Positions 5,086 to 13,691 are shown, counted from the first letter of the stretch. The stretch is DNA of 13,738 nt from an uncultured Phocaeicola sp. (GCA_958434805.1 CAUBDX010000045.1:1-13738), one strand, 5' to 3'. Made by a program: numbers and translations. Notes: generated by a model not told the origin, from the sequence alone.

Positions 5086-7809
5086 TTATGCTTCCTCTAT
5101 TGCAGCCTGCGCCGCCGCCAATCTTGCGATAGGCACACGGAACGGAGAACAACTTACATAGTTCAATCCTACCTTATGACAGAATTTTACAGAAGAAGGT
5201 TCACCACCATGTTCCCCACAGATGCCGCATTTCAGATTCGGGCGGATAGCACGACCTTTTTCGGTTGCCATACGGACTAACTGACCTACACCTTTTTGGT
5301 CGAGAACTTGGAATGGATCCACTTTCAGAATTTTCTTTTCCAGATAAATAGGTAAGAAGGAGGCAATATCATCACGTGAATAGCCGAATGTCATCTGAGT
5401 TAAGTCGTTTGTTCCAAATGAGAAGAATTCAGCTTCAGAAGCGATGCGGTCGGCAGTTAAAGCAGCACGAGGAATTTCAATCATGGTACCCACTTTGAAT
5501 TCGATGCTGTCGCCAACTTCCTCAAATAACTTGGCAGCTTCAGCGCGGATTACATCTTCTTGTTCTTTGAATTCATACAAGATACCTGTCAGCGGAACCA
5601 TGATTTCAGGGTGAGTTTCTACGCCTTCTTTTTTCAGCTCAAGAGCAGCTCCCAAGATGGCACGTGTCTGCATTTGGGTGATTTCAGGATAGGTATTACC
5701 CAAACGGCAGCCTCGGTGTCCCAGCATCGGGTTGTGTTCACATAGCGAGTCAACACGTTGCTGTATATATTGTAAACTTACTCCCATTGCTTGCGCCATT
5801 TCTTCCTGTCCCTTCAAATCGTGTGGAACGAATTCATGTAAAGGAGGATCCAAAAGACGTACGGTTACCGGGCAACCTTCCATTGCCTTGAAGATACCTT
5901 TAAAGTCTGCTTGCTGGTAGGGGAGGATCTTTGTCAATGCCTTGCGGCGGCCTTCTGCACTTTCAGCTAAAATCATTTCACGCATGGCTTTGATTTTTTC
6001 ACCTTCAAAGAACATGTGTTCTGTGCGGCAAAGACCAATACCTACAGCACCGAAGCTACGTGCTACTGCGGCATCGTGCGGAGTATCTGCATTGGTGCGT
6101 ACCTGTAGTTTCGTATATTTATTCGCTAGGTCCATTAATGCTGCAAAGTCACCGGAAAGTTCGGCTGCTTTTGTTTCTACTTTGCCGTTATAGATTTCAC
6201 CCGTACTTCCGTTCAGAGAAATGAAATCACCTTCTTTTAAAGTGATGCCATCAACTTCTACAGTACGGGCTTTATAGTCGATGTTCAAGGCTCCAGCACC
6301 GGATACGCAGCATTTACCCATACCGCGAGCAACTACAGCTGCATGAGACGTCATGCCGCCACGGGCTGTCAAAATACCTTCAGCCACAGCCATACCTGCC
6401 AAGTCTTCCGGAGAGGTTTCGATACGAACCATCACTACGCGCTTGCCGGCTGCACGCCATTCTGCGGCATCATCTGCAAAGAATACAATTTGACCGCAAG
6501 CTGCCCCCGGAGATGCCGGAAGACCACGGCTTAGCACTCTTGCTTGTTTCAAGGCAGCCTTGTCGAATACCGGATGTAAGAGTTCATCCAGTTTGTTCGG
6601 TTCACAACGCATCAGCGCTGTTTTTTCGTCAATCATGCCTTGACGTAACAAGTCCATAGCGATTTTAACCATTGCCGCACCGGTACGTTTACCGTTACGG
6701 GTCTGGAGGAACCAAAGTTTGCCTTCCTGTACGGTAAATTCCATATCCTGCATGTCGCGGTAGTGATTTTCCAGTTTTGTTTGTAAAGCGTCCAGTTCCT
6801 TATAAATTTCAGGCATGGCTTCTTCCATAGAAGGATATTTGCTGGCGCGTTCTTCTTCGCTGATGCCCGCCAGTTCAGCCCAACGCTGTGAGCCGATTTT
6901 GGTGATTTGTTGCGGAGTGCGGATACCAGCTACCACATCTTCTCCTTGGGCATTAATCAGATATTCTCCGTTGAAAAGGTCTTCACCTGTAGCTGCATCA
7001 CGGCTGAAGCATACGCCAGTAGCTGAAGTGTCACCCATATTACCGAATACCATGGCTTGTACACTGACAGCCGTACCCCATTCGTCAGGAATTCCTTCCA
7101 TTTTTCTATAAAGGATGGCGCGTTCATTCATCCAAGAGTTGAATACAGCGCAGATGGCTCCCCATAATTGTTCGTAAGCGCAAGTGGGGAAGTCTTTTCC
7201 GGTTTGTTCTTTTACAGCAATTTTGAATCTTTTTACAAGTTCTTTCAAGTCCTCTACCTCAAGTTCGTTATCCAGACGCACTCCTTTGGCTTCCTTTACT
7301 TCTTCGATAATAGCTTCAAACGGGTCGATTTCTTCTTTGTTGGCTGGTTTCATTCCCAATACCACATCACCATACATCTGAACGAAACGGCGATATGAGT
7401 CCCATGCAAAACGGGCATTGCCGGTTTTACGGGTCATTCCTTCAACTACTTCATCGTTCAAACCTAAGTTTAAGATGGTATCCATCATGCCTGGCATAGA
7501 AGCACGGGCACCTGAACGAACTGAAACTAATAAGGGATTTTCTACATCGCCAAATTTGGAGCGCATCAATGTTTCTACGTGTGCAATGGCTTTTTCAACT
7601 TCGTCTTTCAAGAGGGCAACAACCTGTTCTTGCCCCATTTCATAATATTCTGTACAAACTTCCGTGGTTATGGTAAATCCCGGAGGAACTGGAACTCCGA
7701 TTAAGTTCATTTCAGCAAGATTGGCTCCTTTACCTCCCAAGAGGTTTCTCATATCTGCTTTTCCTTCGGCTTGTCCATTACCGAATGTATAGACTCTTTT
7801 CTTTTCCAT
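5086..7809 (-). CDS. ppdK: Pyruvate, phosphate dikinase
   Basis: A 907-residue cytosolic enzyme that interconverts ATP + phosphate + pyruvate with AMP + pyrophosphate + phosphoenolpyruvate, used in glycolysis or gluconeogenesis of anaerobes. The N-terminal ATP-grasp half starts with LLGGKGANLAEM (23-34) and includes SVRSGARASMPGMMDT near 96-111. The swivelling domain carries the phosphorylated histidine H489 in GGMTSHAAVVARG (484-496). The C-terminal TIM-barrel half has GLCRTEHMFF (592-601), FGTNDLTQMTFG (798-809) and the catalytic C864 in KCGICGEHGGEP. Length fits the bacterial family (about 875-910), and all domains are present. The ATG at 7807-7809 gives the expected N-terminus. It is a single gene, divergent from rlmD, with its own promoter candidate at 7877-7906 and a terminator after it. 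Identification is very secure. Confidence 0.97.
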   Translation of the reverse strand: MEKKRVYTFGNGQAEGKADMRNLLGGKGANLAEMNLIGVPVPPGFTITTEVCTEYYEMGQEQVVALLKDEVEKAIAHVETLMRSKFGDVENPLLVSVRSGARASMPGMMDTILNLGLNDEVVEGMTRKTGNARFAWDSYRRFVQMYGDVVLGMKPANKEEIDPFEAIIEEVKEAKGVRLDNELEVEDLKELVKRFKIAVKEQTGKDFPTCAYEQLWGAICAVFNSWMNERAILYRKMEGIPDEWGTAVSVQAMVFGNMGDTSATGVCFSRDAATGEDLFNGEYLINAQGEDVVAGIRTPQQITKIGSQRWAELAGISEEERASKYPSMEEAMPEIYKELDALQTKLENHYRDMQDMEFTVQEGKLWFLQTRNGKRTGAAMVKIAMDLLRQGMIDEKTALMRCEPNKLDELLHPVFDKAALKQARVLSRGLPASPGAACGQIVFFADDAAEWRAAGKRVVMVRIETSPEDLAGMAVAEGILTARGGMTSHAAVVARGMGKCCVSGAGALNIDYKARTVEVDGITLKEGDFISLNGSTGEIYNGKVETKAAELSGDFAALMDLANKYTKLQVRTNADTPHDAAVARSFGAVGIGLCRTEHMFFEGEKIKAMREMILAESAEGRRKALTKILPYQQADFKGIFKAMEGCPVTVRLLDPPLHEFVPHDLKGQEEMAQAMGVSLQYIQQRVDSLCEHNPMLGHRGCRLGNTYPEITQMQTRAILGAALELKKEGVETHPEIMVPLTGILYEFKEQEDVIRAEAAKLFEEVGDSIEFKVGTMIEIPRAALTADRIASEAEFFSFGTNDLTQMTFGYSRDDIASFLPIYLEKKILKVDPFQVLDQKGVGQLVRMATEKGRAIRPNLKCGICGEHGGEPSSVKFCHKVGLNYVSCSPFRVPIARLAAAQAAIEEA

Positions 7810-7876
7810 GTTTAAAATTGAAGATTTTAGGTTGTTATTATGTTTTTCATTTGTTTTCCATGTATTGAATACGCCG

Positions 7877-7906
7877 CAAAACTAACTATATTCTTTGAAT
7901 CTCCAA
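7877..7906 (-). promoter_or_regulatory. Candidate ppdK promoter of the Bacteroides type
   Basis: On the minus strand TAGTTTTG (7877-7884) matches the Bacteroides -7 box TAnnTTTG, and TTG (7904-7906) lies 19 bases upstream, the expected -33 spacing. The predicted start point is near 7870, giving a leader of about 60 bases ahead of ppdK. Confidence 0.6.
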
Positions 7907-7999
7907 GAGAAAAGAGAAGAAAAAAAGGTATGTTTTGTAATATGGACTTTGCAAAATGAAGTTCTTTGCATTTCATGGCTTATTGTCAGAAAAAATGTT

Positions 8000-8007
8000 T
8001 AAATTTG
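8000..8007 (+). promoter_or_regulatory. Candidate -7 box for the rlmD operon
   Basis: TAAATTTG is a perfect match to TAnnTTTG. Transcription would start near 8014, about 20 bases before the GTG start at 8036. No TTG lies at the usual 19-21 base distance (the nearest, 7983-7985, leaves only 14), so only half of the promoter is supported. Confidence 0.4.
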
Positions 8008-8035
8008 CTCCCAAATTGGTTTTATAGAAAAAGAC

Positions 8036-9454
8036 GTGGCAAGAAAGAAAAAAGAACTTCCTTTACTGGAGAAAGTGACAATAACAGATGTCGCAGCAGA
8101 GGGTAAAGCTTTGGCTAAAGTGAATGACCTGGTAATATTTGTTCCTTATGTTGTGCCGGGTGATGTAGTTGATTTGCAGATCAAGCGTAAAAAAAATCAT
8201 TATGCAGAAGCTGTAGCGGTGAAAATTCATGAGAAATCACCGCTTAGAGCGCAGCCTTTTTGTCAGCATTACGGGGTTTGCGGAGGATGTAAATGGCAAT
8301 GCCTTGCTTATGAGGAACAGATTCGTTATAAGCAAAAACAGGTTTATGATAACCTTACACGTATCGGAAAGGTGGAATTGCCTGAGTTTATGCCCATTCT
8401 TGGTTCGGAAAAAACAATGTTTTACCGGAATAAACTTGAATTTACATTTTCAAACAAACGCTGGCTCACGGAAGAAGAGGTGCGTGAGGATGTGAAATAT
8501 GATCAGATGAATGCGGTAGGTTTCCATATTCCTGGTGCATTTGATAAGGTCTTGGCTATTGAAAAATGCTGGTTGCAAGATGATATTTCAAATCAGATAC
8601 GTAACGCTATACGTGACTATGCCTATGCGCATGATTATGCCTTTTTTAATTTGCGCACCCAAGAAGGAATGCTCCGTAATGTCATGATACGAACCTCTTC
8701 TACGGGTGAACTGATGGTTCTCTTGCAATGTAAGATAGTAGAAGAGAGTGAATTGGCTAAAATGAAAGAGCTTCTTCAGTATATAGCTGATAAATTCCCT
8801 CAAATTACTTCCTTATTGTATGTTATTAATAATAAATGTAACGATACGATTGGAGACTTGGATGTGGAGGTGTTTAAGGGAAATGACCATATCTTTGAAG
8901 AAATGGAAGGATTGCGCTTTAAAATCGGACCCAAATCATTTTATCAGACAAACTCGGAACAAGCCTATAATTTATATAAGGTGGCACGTGATTTTGCTGG
9001 CCTTACAGGTGAGGAACTTGTATATGACTTATATACAGGGACAGGAACCATTGCCAACTTTGTTTCTCGTCAGGCAAAGAAGGTTATAGGTATAGAGTAT
9101 GTACCCGAAGCAATTGAAGATGCGAAGGTAAACTCAGAAATCAATGGCATTACGAATACGTTGTTTTATGCGGGTGACATGAAGGATATCCTGACTCAGG
9201 ATTTTATTAATGAGCATGGACGTCCGGATGTAATTATTACCGATCCTCCTCGTGCGGGAATGCATAACGATGTGATTGATGTGATTTTGTTTGCAGAACC
9301 GAAACGTATAGTTTATGTAAGCTGTAATCCTGCCACTCAAGCAAGAGATCTTCAGTTGCTCGATGCGAAATATAAAGTCGTGGCTGTTCGTCCGGTTGAT
9401 ATGTTCCCTCATACGCATCATGTAGAAAATGTTGTATTGTTAGAAAAACGATAA
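8036..9454 (+). CDS. rlmD: 23S rRNA (uracil-5-)-methyltransferase, RlmD/RumA type
   Basis: A 472-residue S-adenosylmethionine-dependent enzyme that methylates C5 of a uracil in RNA, most likely U1939 of 23S rRNA. Residues about 8-62 are a TRAM RNA-binding domain. The iron-sulfur ligands are visible as C76, C82, C85 and C178, as in E. coli RumA. The catalytic domain has SFYQTN (301-306), the SAM-binding DLYTGTGTIA (331-340), DPPRAG (403-408) and the nucleophile C430 in VSCNP. The end, HHVENVVLLEK, is typical. The start is GTG: no in-frame ATG lies near, MARKKKELPLLEK is a usual beginning for this family, and the -7 box at 8000 agrees with it. Bacteroidales often have several paralogues of this family, so the exact target base is family inference. 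It is the first gene of a tight operon; the next start is four bases after its stop. Confidence 0.92.
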   Translation: MARKKKELPLLEKVTITDVAAEGKALAKVNDLVIFVPYVVPGDVVDLQIKRKKNHYAEAVAVKIHEKSPLRAQPFCQHYGVCGGCKWQCLAYEEQIRYKQKQVYDNLTRIGKVELPEFMPILGSEKTMFYRNKLEFTFSNKRWLTEEEVREDVKYDQMNAVGFHIPGAFDKVLAIEKCWLQDDISNQIRNAIRDYAYAHDYAFFNLRTQEGMLRNVMIRTSSTGELMVLLQCKIVEESELAKMKELLQYIADKFPQITSLLYVINNKCNDTIGDLDVEVFKGNDHIFEEMEGLRFKIGPKSFYQTNSEQAYNLYKVARDFAGLTGEELVYDLYTGTGTIANFVSRQAKKVIGIEYVPEAIEDAKVNSEINGITNTLFYAGDMKDILTQDFINEHGRPDVIITDPPRAGMHNDVIDVILFAEPKRIVYVSCNPATQARDLQLLDAKYKVVAVRPVDMFPHTHHVENVVLLEKR

Positions 9455-9458
9455 GTAA

Positions 9459-10385
9459 ATGTCAAGGTTAGAACAAAATAAAGGCGGCCGTCCGAGAGCG
9501 CGTGCGGCTGCAAAATATACTATATATAATGTTACAGAACCGGGTGAGTTGATGGAATTCCTGATGAAGAAGATGGCAGGAATCAGTCGTACTCGTGTGA
9601 AAGCGTTGCTGAGTAACCGTGTGGTCTTGGTGGATAATAACATCCAGACGCAATATAATTATCCGTTGAAACCCGGAATGAAGGTGCAAATCAGCAAGGA
9701 GAAGCATAAACATGAGTTTCGCCATCCCTTGCTTAAGATTTTGTATGAGGATGCGTATTTGATTGTTGTTGAGAAGAAAGAAGGACTTTTGTCTGTTGCA
9801 ACCGAACGTCAGAAAGAGCGTACGGCTCAACATATATTAAATGAGTATGTAAAGCGTCAACACCGTAATAACCGGGTCTTTGTGGTTCATCGTCTGGATC
9901 GTGAGACTTCTGGAGTAATGATGTATGCCAAGGATGAGAAGACGCAGCATACATTACGTGATAATTGGCATGATATTGTTCGTGACCGCCGTTATGTTGC
10001 TTTGGTAATGGGAGAGATGGAAAAAGATCAGGGTGTTGTACAGACTTGGCTTACTGACCGTCAGCTTTATGTAAGTTCTTCTAATTATGATGACGGAGGA
10101 AAGCTTTCGATAACTCATTATCGTACGATTAAGCGTGCCAATGGATTTTCGATGGTAGAACTTCAATTGGAGACTGGCCGTAAGAATCAGATTCGTGTAC
10201 ATATGCAGACGTTGGGACATCCGGTTGTGGGCGATTCGCGTTATGGATGTGAAATTGACCCGTTAGGCCGTTTGGCTCTTCATGCATTCAAATTGTGTTT
10301 TTACCATCCTGTGACGGGCGAACTGATGGATTTTGAAATTCCTTATCCCACTCCGTTCAGGGCTTTAATGCAACGAGGAAAATAA
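9459..10385 (+). CDS. RluA-family RNA pseudouridine synthase
   Basis: A 308-residue enzyme that converts uridine to pseudouridine in rRNA or tRNA. Residues about 28-80 form an S4-like RNA-binding domain (GISRTRVKALLSNRVVLVDN). The catalytic domain holds the family signature HRLDRETSG (144-152) with catalytic D147, then GRKNQIRVHM and HPVVGDSRYG near 226-245, and RLALHAFKL near 256. The basic N-terminus (RPRARAAAK) precedes the S4 part. It begins four bases after rlmD and ends one base before the HAD gene, so the three are almost certainly co-transcribed; both first genes are RNA modifiers. The specific target (RluA, RluC, RluD or RluB/TruC-like) cannot be told from the sequence alone. Confidence 0.92.
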   Translation: MSRLEQNKGGRPRARAAAKYTIYNVTEPGELMEFLMKKMAGISRTRVKALLSNRVVLVDNNIQTQYNYPLKPGMKVQISKEKHKHEFRHPLLKILYEDAYLIVVEKKEGLLSVATERQKERTAQHILNEYVKRQHRNNRVFVVHRLDRETSGVMMYAKDEKTQHTLRDNWHDIVRDRRYVALVMGEMEKDQGVVQTWLTDRQLYVSSSNYDDGGKLSITHYRTIKRANGFSMVELQLETGRKNQIRVHMQTLGHPVVGDSRYGCEIDPLGRLALHAFKLCFYHPVTGELMDFEIPYPTPFRALMQRGK

Positions 10386-10386
10386 G

Positions 10387-11013
10387 ATGATAAAAAATAT
10401 AATATTTGATTTCGGTGGAGTGATAGCAGCAATCAACCGTGATAAGGCTGTTGAGGCCTTCGTCCGTCTGGGGCTGGCTGATGCAGACTTACGCTTGGAT
10501 AAATATCATCAGACCGGAATTTTCCAGGAATTGGAAGAAGGGCATATCTCGGCAGAGCTCTTTCAGGAGAAGTTGGGAGAACTTTGCGGACGCAAGTTGG
10601 GGTGGAATGAAACTCAGCGTGCGTGGATGGGTTTCTTTTCTTCCGTGAATGAGGATTTATTAAAGTATATAGAAGAGTTGCGCTCTTCCTATAAGTTATA
10701 TGTATTGAGTAATACAAATCCTTATGTAATGGGGTGGGCGTGTAGTAAGGATTTCTCGTCGACGGGAAATCCATTGTCTCATTATTTTGAAAAACTGTAT
10801 CTTTCTTATGAGATAGGTTATACCAAACCCGATGAGCGTATTTATCGATTTGCTTTGGAAGATGCCTCTTTGAATCCGGAAGAAACACTCTTCGTTGATG
10901 ATGGCTTAGCGAATGCTGAGACCGGTAAAAAACTGGGTATGCATGTGTTTTCCCCCGAAAATGGAGAAGATTGGAGAGAAAAATTAAAAAAAATACTGGA
11001 AAGCCTTGCGTAG
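10387..11013 (+). CDS. HAD-superfamily hydrolase (YihX-like)
   Basis: A 208-residue haloacid dehalogenase-like protein, probably a small-molecule phosphatase in the cytosol. Motif I is IIFDFGGVIAAI with nucleophile D8. The second Asp of the usual DxD is replaced by G10, as in YihX-like proteins (FDLGNV). Motif II is VLSNTNP (S108), motif III is K147 in GYTKPDERIY, and motif IV is LFVDDGLAN with D171 and D172. Residues about 18-90 are the helical cap of a subclass I member. It starts one base after the pseudouridine synthase stop, so it is the last gene of that operon. The substrate is unknown; sugar phosphates are plausible from YihX but this is inference. Its last codons overlap the tRNA promoter. 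Confidence 0.88.
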   Translation: MIKNIIFDFGGVIAAINRDKAVEAFVRLGLADADLRLDKYHQTGIFQELEEGHISAELFQEKLGELCGRKLGWNETQRAWMGFFSSVNEDLLKYIEELRSSYKLYVLSNTNPYVMGWACSKDFSSTGNPLSHYFEKLYLSYEIGYTKPDERIYRFALEDASLNPEETLFVDDGLANAETGKKLGMHVFSPENGEDWREKLKKILESLA

Positions 11014-11036
11014 TTTAAAAGAAAGACTTATCTTTG
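11006..11036 (+). promoter_or_regulatory. Promoter of the tRNA-Pro pair
   Basis: TTG (11006-11008) is followed after 20 bases by TATCTTTG (11029-11036), a full match to the Bacteroides -33/-7 arrangement. Predicted start near 11043, 17 bases before the first tRNA. The -33 part lies inside the last codons of the HAD gene. Confidence 0.75.
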
Positions 11037-11059
11037 CACCGCTTTTAAGGAAAACCACT

Positions 11060-11134
11060 CGGGGTGTAGCGCAGTCCGGTTAGCGCACCTGCTTTGGGAG
11101 CAGGGGGTCGTGGGTTCGAATCCCGCTACCCCGA
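11060..11134 (+). tRNA. tRNA-Pro (anticodon UGG)
   Basis: A complete 75-base cloverleaf. The acceptor stem CGGGGTG pairs with TACCCCG, the D stem is GCGC/GCGC, the anticodon stem is CCTGC/GCAGG around loop TTTGGGA with anticodon TGG, and the T stem GTGGG/CCCGC surrounds TTCGAAT. Discriminator base is A. CCA is not encoded (CGAGG follows) and must be added by the nucleotidyltransferase. UGG reads CCA and, by wobble, other proline codons. Confidence 0.97.
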
Positions 11135-11168
11135 CGAGGAAAGCTTAAGAGGGAAATCTGTAAAAGTT

Positions 11169-11243
11169 CGGGGTGTAGCGCAGTCCGGTTAGCGCACCTG
11201 CTTTGGGAGCAGGGGGTCGTGGGTTCGAATCCCGCTACCCCGA
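11169..11243 (+). tRNA. tRNA-Pro (anticodon UGG), identical second copy
   Basis: Same 75 bases as the copy that starts 109 bases upstream, with no differences in the mature part; the next seven bases (CGAGGAA) are also shared. The 34-base spacer has no promoter-like box, so both are probably cut from one transcript that ends at the terminator just downstream. Confidence 0.97.
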
Positions 11244-11250
11244 CGAGGAA

Positions 11251-11291
11251 AACATTGAATTGAGATTGGTTCTTGATTCAATGTTTTTTTT
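11251..11291 (+). terminator. Intrinsic terminator of the tRNA transcript
   Basis: AACATTGAAT (11251-11260) pairs perfectly with ATTCAATGTT (11276-11285) around a 15-base loop, followed directly by a run of T (11284-11291). A typical Rho-independent terminator seven bases after the second tRNA. Confidence 0.85.
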
Positions 11292-11340
11292 ATTTCTTCT
11301 TTTTTCTAGGCGTAAATGTATTTTATTCGAAGGATTTTCT

Positions 11341-11348
11341 TAAATTTG
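11341..11348 (+). promoter_or_regulatory. Candidate -7 box for the transporter gene
   Basis: TAAATTTG matches TAnnTTTG, placing the start near 11355, about 23 bases before the ATG at 11378. No TTG is seen at the expected -33 distance, so support is partial. Confidence 0.4.
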
Positions 11349-11377
11349 TTTTTAAGTATTGCTTGAATTAATATATT

Positions 11378-12634
11378 ATGAATATTAAAGTACGCCTGAT
11401 TTTGATGAACTTTCTGCAGTTTGCAGTGTGGGGAGCTTATCTTACTTCAATGGGCACTTATTTGGCCCAAATTGGTTTAGGAAGTCATATTGGACTTTTT
11501 TATGCGATGCAAGGTATTGTATCGTTGTTTATGCCTGCTATCTTAGGTATTATAGCAGACCGTTGGATTCCTGCTCAGCGCTTATTGGGAATCAGTCATT
11601 TACTCGCAGCTTTATTTATGGCAGGAGCTGGTTATTATGGAATGACGGCTGGCAGTCATGTTTCTTTCCCTGTTTTGTTCGCTTTCTACTCAATGAGTGT
11701 GGCATTTTATATGCCTACCTTGGCATTGTCAAACTCGGTTGCTTATACAGCTTTGGATAAAGCGGGACTTGATACGATTAAAGCATTTCCTCCGATACGT
11801 ACTTTTGGTACGATTGGTTTCATTTGCTCCATGTGGGTAGTCGATTTGTTAGGCTTTCAGGCTAACTATATGCAGTTCTTTATGTGCGCCATCTGGGGAG
11901 TAATTCTTTCTTTCTATGCCTATACACTTCCGGCTTGTCCTATATCTCATGATAATGGAAGTAAAAAATCGCTGGTTGAAGCCTTAGGATTGCGTGCATT
12001 TCTCTTGTTTAAAGATAAGAAAATGGCCATATTCTTCATTTTCTCAATGCTTCTTGGTGTGTCTCTTCAAATTACCAATGGGTTTGCAAATCCGTTTATT
12101 ACGAGCTTCAAAGCTATTCCTGAATATGCAGAAACGTTTGGAGTACAGCATGCTAATCTTTTGATTTCTCTTTCGCAGATAAGTGAAACTTGCTGCATTC
12201 TGCTGATTCCTTATTTCTTGAGTCGGTTTGGTATAAAAAAGGTGATGTTGATAGCCATGGGGGCATGGGTTTTACGATTCGGTTTATTCGGGTTGGGAAA
12301 TCCGGGAAGTGGAGTCTGGATGTTTATTCTTTCTATGTTGGTCTATGGCGTTGCTTTCGACTTTTTCAATGTTTCAGGCTCTTTGTTTGTGGATAAAGAA
12401 ACCGATATGTCTATCCGTTCCAGTGCTCAAGGGCTGTTTATTATTATGACAAATGGAATTGGTGCAACAGTAGGTACGTTAAGCGCTCAGCTTATTGTAA
12501 ATCGTTTTGTTGATTTTAACAGTACGCTGCCTCAAACAGAAGGATGGGCTGCCTCATGGTTTATATTTGCTGCATACGCTCTAGTCGTGGCAGTAGTTTT
12601 TGCTTTTGTATTTAAATATAAACACGTTAAATAG
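11378..12634 (+). CDS. MFS transporter, nucleoside:H+ symporter (NupG-like)
   Basis: A 418-residue integral inner-membrane protein with about 12 hydrophobic segments, the normal size for the nucleoside:H+ symporter family of the major facilitator superfamily. The N-terminus (VRLILMNFLQFAVWGAYLTS, about residues 5-24) with its tryptophan-rich first helix, GIIADRWIPAQRLLG after the second segment, and PPIRTFGTIGFICSMWVVD near residue 140 are typical of NupG/XapB-like carriers in Bacteroidales. The C-terminal half has SGSLFVDKETDMSIRSSAQG, a usual loop of this family. It would take up nucleosides with protons for salvage; substrate range is inferred. It begins after the tRNA terminator with its own -7 box and lies 22 bases ahead of the DUF151 gene, so the two may be co-transcribed. 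Confidence 0.82.
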   Translation: MNIKVRLILMNFLQFAVWGAYLTSMGTYLAQIGLGSHIGLFYAMQGIVSLFMPAILGIIADRWIPAQRLLGISHLLAALFMAGAGYYGMTAGSHVSFPVLFAFYSMSVAFYMPTLALSNSVAYTALDKAGLDTIKAFPPIRTFGTIGFICSMWVVDLLGFQANYMQFFMCAIWGVILSFYAYTLPACPISHDNGSKKSLVEALGLRAFLLFKDKKMAIFFIFSMLLGVSLQITNGFANPFITSFKAIPEYAETFGVQHANLLISLSQISETCCILLIPYFLSRFGIKKVMLIAMGAWVLRFGLFGLGNPGSGVWMFILSMLVYGVAFDFFNVSGSLFVDKETDMSIRSSAQGLFIIMTNGIGATVGTLSAQLIVNRFVDFNSTLPQTEGWAASWFIFAAYALVVAVVFAFVFKYKHVK

Positions 12635-12656
12635 CCGTTAAACAAGAAACTTGTCT

Positions 12657-13229
12657 ATGAAAGAAATAGAACTGAGAGTCTTGGATATGTCAACCATGCT
12701 GAAGCCGTCTGATTCGTATGCATTGGTTTTGGAGGAAAAGGATGAAACTCATCGAAAGTTGGCATTGATTATCGGGGCATTAGAAGCGCAGGCTATTCGG
12801 GTTTTGCAGATGCCATACCGGATGCCCCGTCCTTTCACGCATGATTTGATATTGGATATATTGCATGAGGAAGGAATGGCCATCACCAAATCTGTTATTT
12901 ATGAAGTAAAAGATGGGGTTTATTATTCTTATCTTTATATCATGAGGGCAGATGGTTCAGTATTTAAGATGGATGCTCGAACTACGGATGCCATCTCTTT
13001 GTCCTTGCGAGATAAATTTCCGGTTTATGTATATGAGGATATTCTGGACCGGGAGATGCTGCACGACGTAATGCGTGATGGAATGTATAGCATGTCTGTT
13101 AACTCTGTTGATACCGGGTTATTGAAACAAGCTTTGAGCGAGGCTGTCGGGCGCGAGGATTATGAGGCTGCATCGAAGTTGAGAGATGAAATCAACCGGA
13201 GAGAGCTTGAAAATCATACGTATGAATAG
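12657..13229 (+). CDS. DUF151 / bifunctional nuclease-like protein with C-terminal UVR motif
   Basis: A 190-residue protein of the bifunctional nuclease (BFN, DUF151) family. The BFN domain covers about residues 1-135, with the conserved RPFTHDL (58-64) and MDARTTDAISLSLR (105-118). A UvrB/UvrC-type motif follows at about 154-181 (LLKQALSEAVGREDYEAASKLR and on, 155-176 the core). In this arrangement the family is common in Bacteroidetes and is often annotated as bifunctional nuclease; a true nuclease role in bacteria is not established from sequence, and a plant homologue is the source of the name. I chose ATG at 12657; an in-frame TTG two codons upstream (12651) is also possible but less likely. 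It follows the transporter gene closely. Confidence 0.85.
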   Translation: MKEIELRVLDMSTMLKPSDSYALVLEEKDETHRKLALIIGALEAQAIRVLQMPYRMPRPFTHDLILDILHEEGMAITKSVIYEVKDGVYYSYLYIMRADGSVFKMDARTTDAISLSLRDKFPVYVYEDILDREMLHDVMRDGMYSMSVNSVDTGLLKQALSEAVGREDYEAASKLRDEINRRELENHTYE

Positions 13230-13256
13230 AGGTGATTATTAAAAAATAGAATAGCG

Positions 13257-13691
13257 ATGAAGATTAGGATTTGTCAGTGGATGGGTTTATGCTTGCTTTT
13301 GCTCTTTTCTGCTTGCTCCAAGAACAATAGTTACGTAAATGTATTGCCTGCTGATGCTTCTTGTGTGGTGTCAGCATATCTTCCTACCTTAATTAAAAAG
13401 AGTGGTCTGTCTGAACAGGATCTTGAATTATGGATGGAGCAGATAGATAAACTGGCGGGAGAACAATCTCAGTCGCAAAATTTGGCTTTGCTGGGGAAAT
13501 TCATGGCTTCTCCACAAAAAAATGGAATAAATTGGAAAAAGGAAATTTATCTGTTTATGCATCCTGAATTAGAGCAGGTGGGCTTATTGGCTTCGGTATC
13601 GGATTATGAAAGGTTGGGAAGTGCATTGGATGAATTAGTCAGACAGGGTGTATGTAAGCCTTTTACAGATAAAGAGAACTGTCGTTTGTAA
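13257..13691 (+). CDS. DUF4836-like lipoprotein, N-terminal part, probably truncated
   Basis: A 144-residue reading frame that starts like the DUF4836 lipoproteins of Bacteroidales. A signal peptide of about 19 residues ends in FSAC, with C20 as the lipidated cysteine, then SKNNSYVNVLPADASCVVSA, the usual first strand of the family (Y-x-N-V-x-P-A-D-A-S), then a helix-rich segment up to GVCKPFTDKENCRL. Family members as I know them are around 500 residues, so the TAA at 13689-13691 cuts the protein after less than a third. Either a frameshift or insertion has broken the gene just before the window end, or the strain has a short form. Only 47 bases follow, not enough to decide. It begins 27 bases after the DUF151 stop. 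Envelope location is firm; function is unknown. Confidence 0.65.
   Translation: MKIRICQWMGLCLLLLFSACSKNNSYVNVLPADASCVVSAYLPTLIKKSGLSEQDLELWMEQIDKLAGEQSQSQNLALLGKFMASPQKNGINWKKEIYLFMHPELEQVGLLASVSDYERLGSALDELVRQGVCKPFTDKENCRL

Noticed and set aside
7920..7935. TATGTTTTG as a second -7 box for rlmD
   Set aside because: It has one extra base against TAnnTTTG and would give a leader of about 100 bases; the exact match at 8000-8007 fits better.
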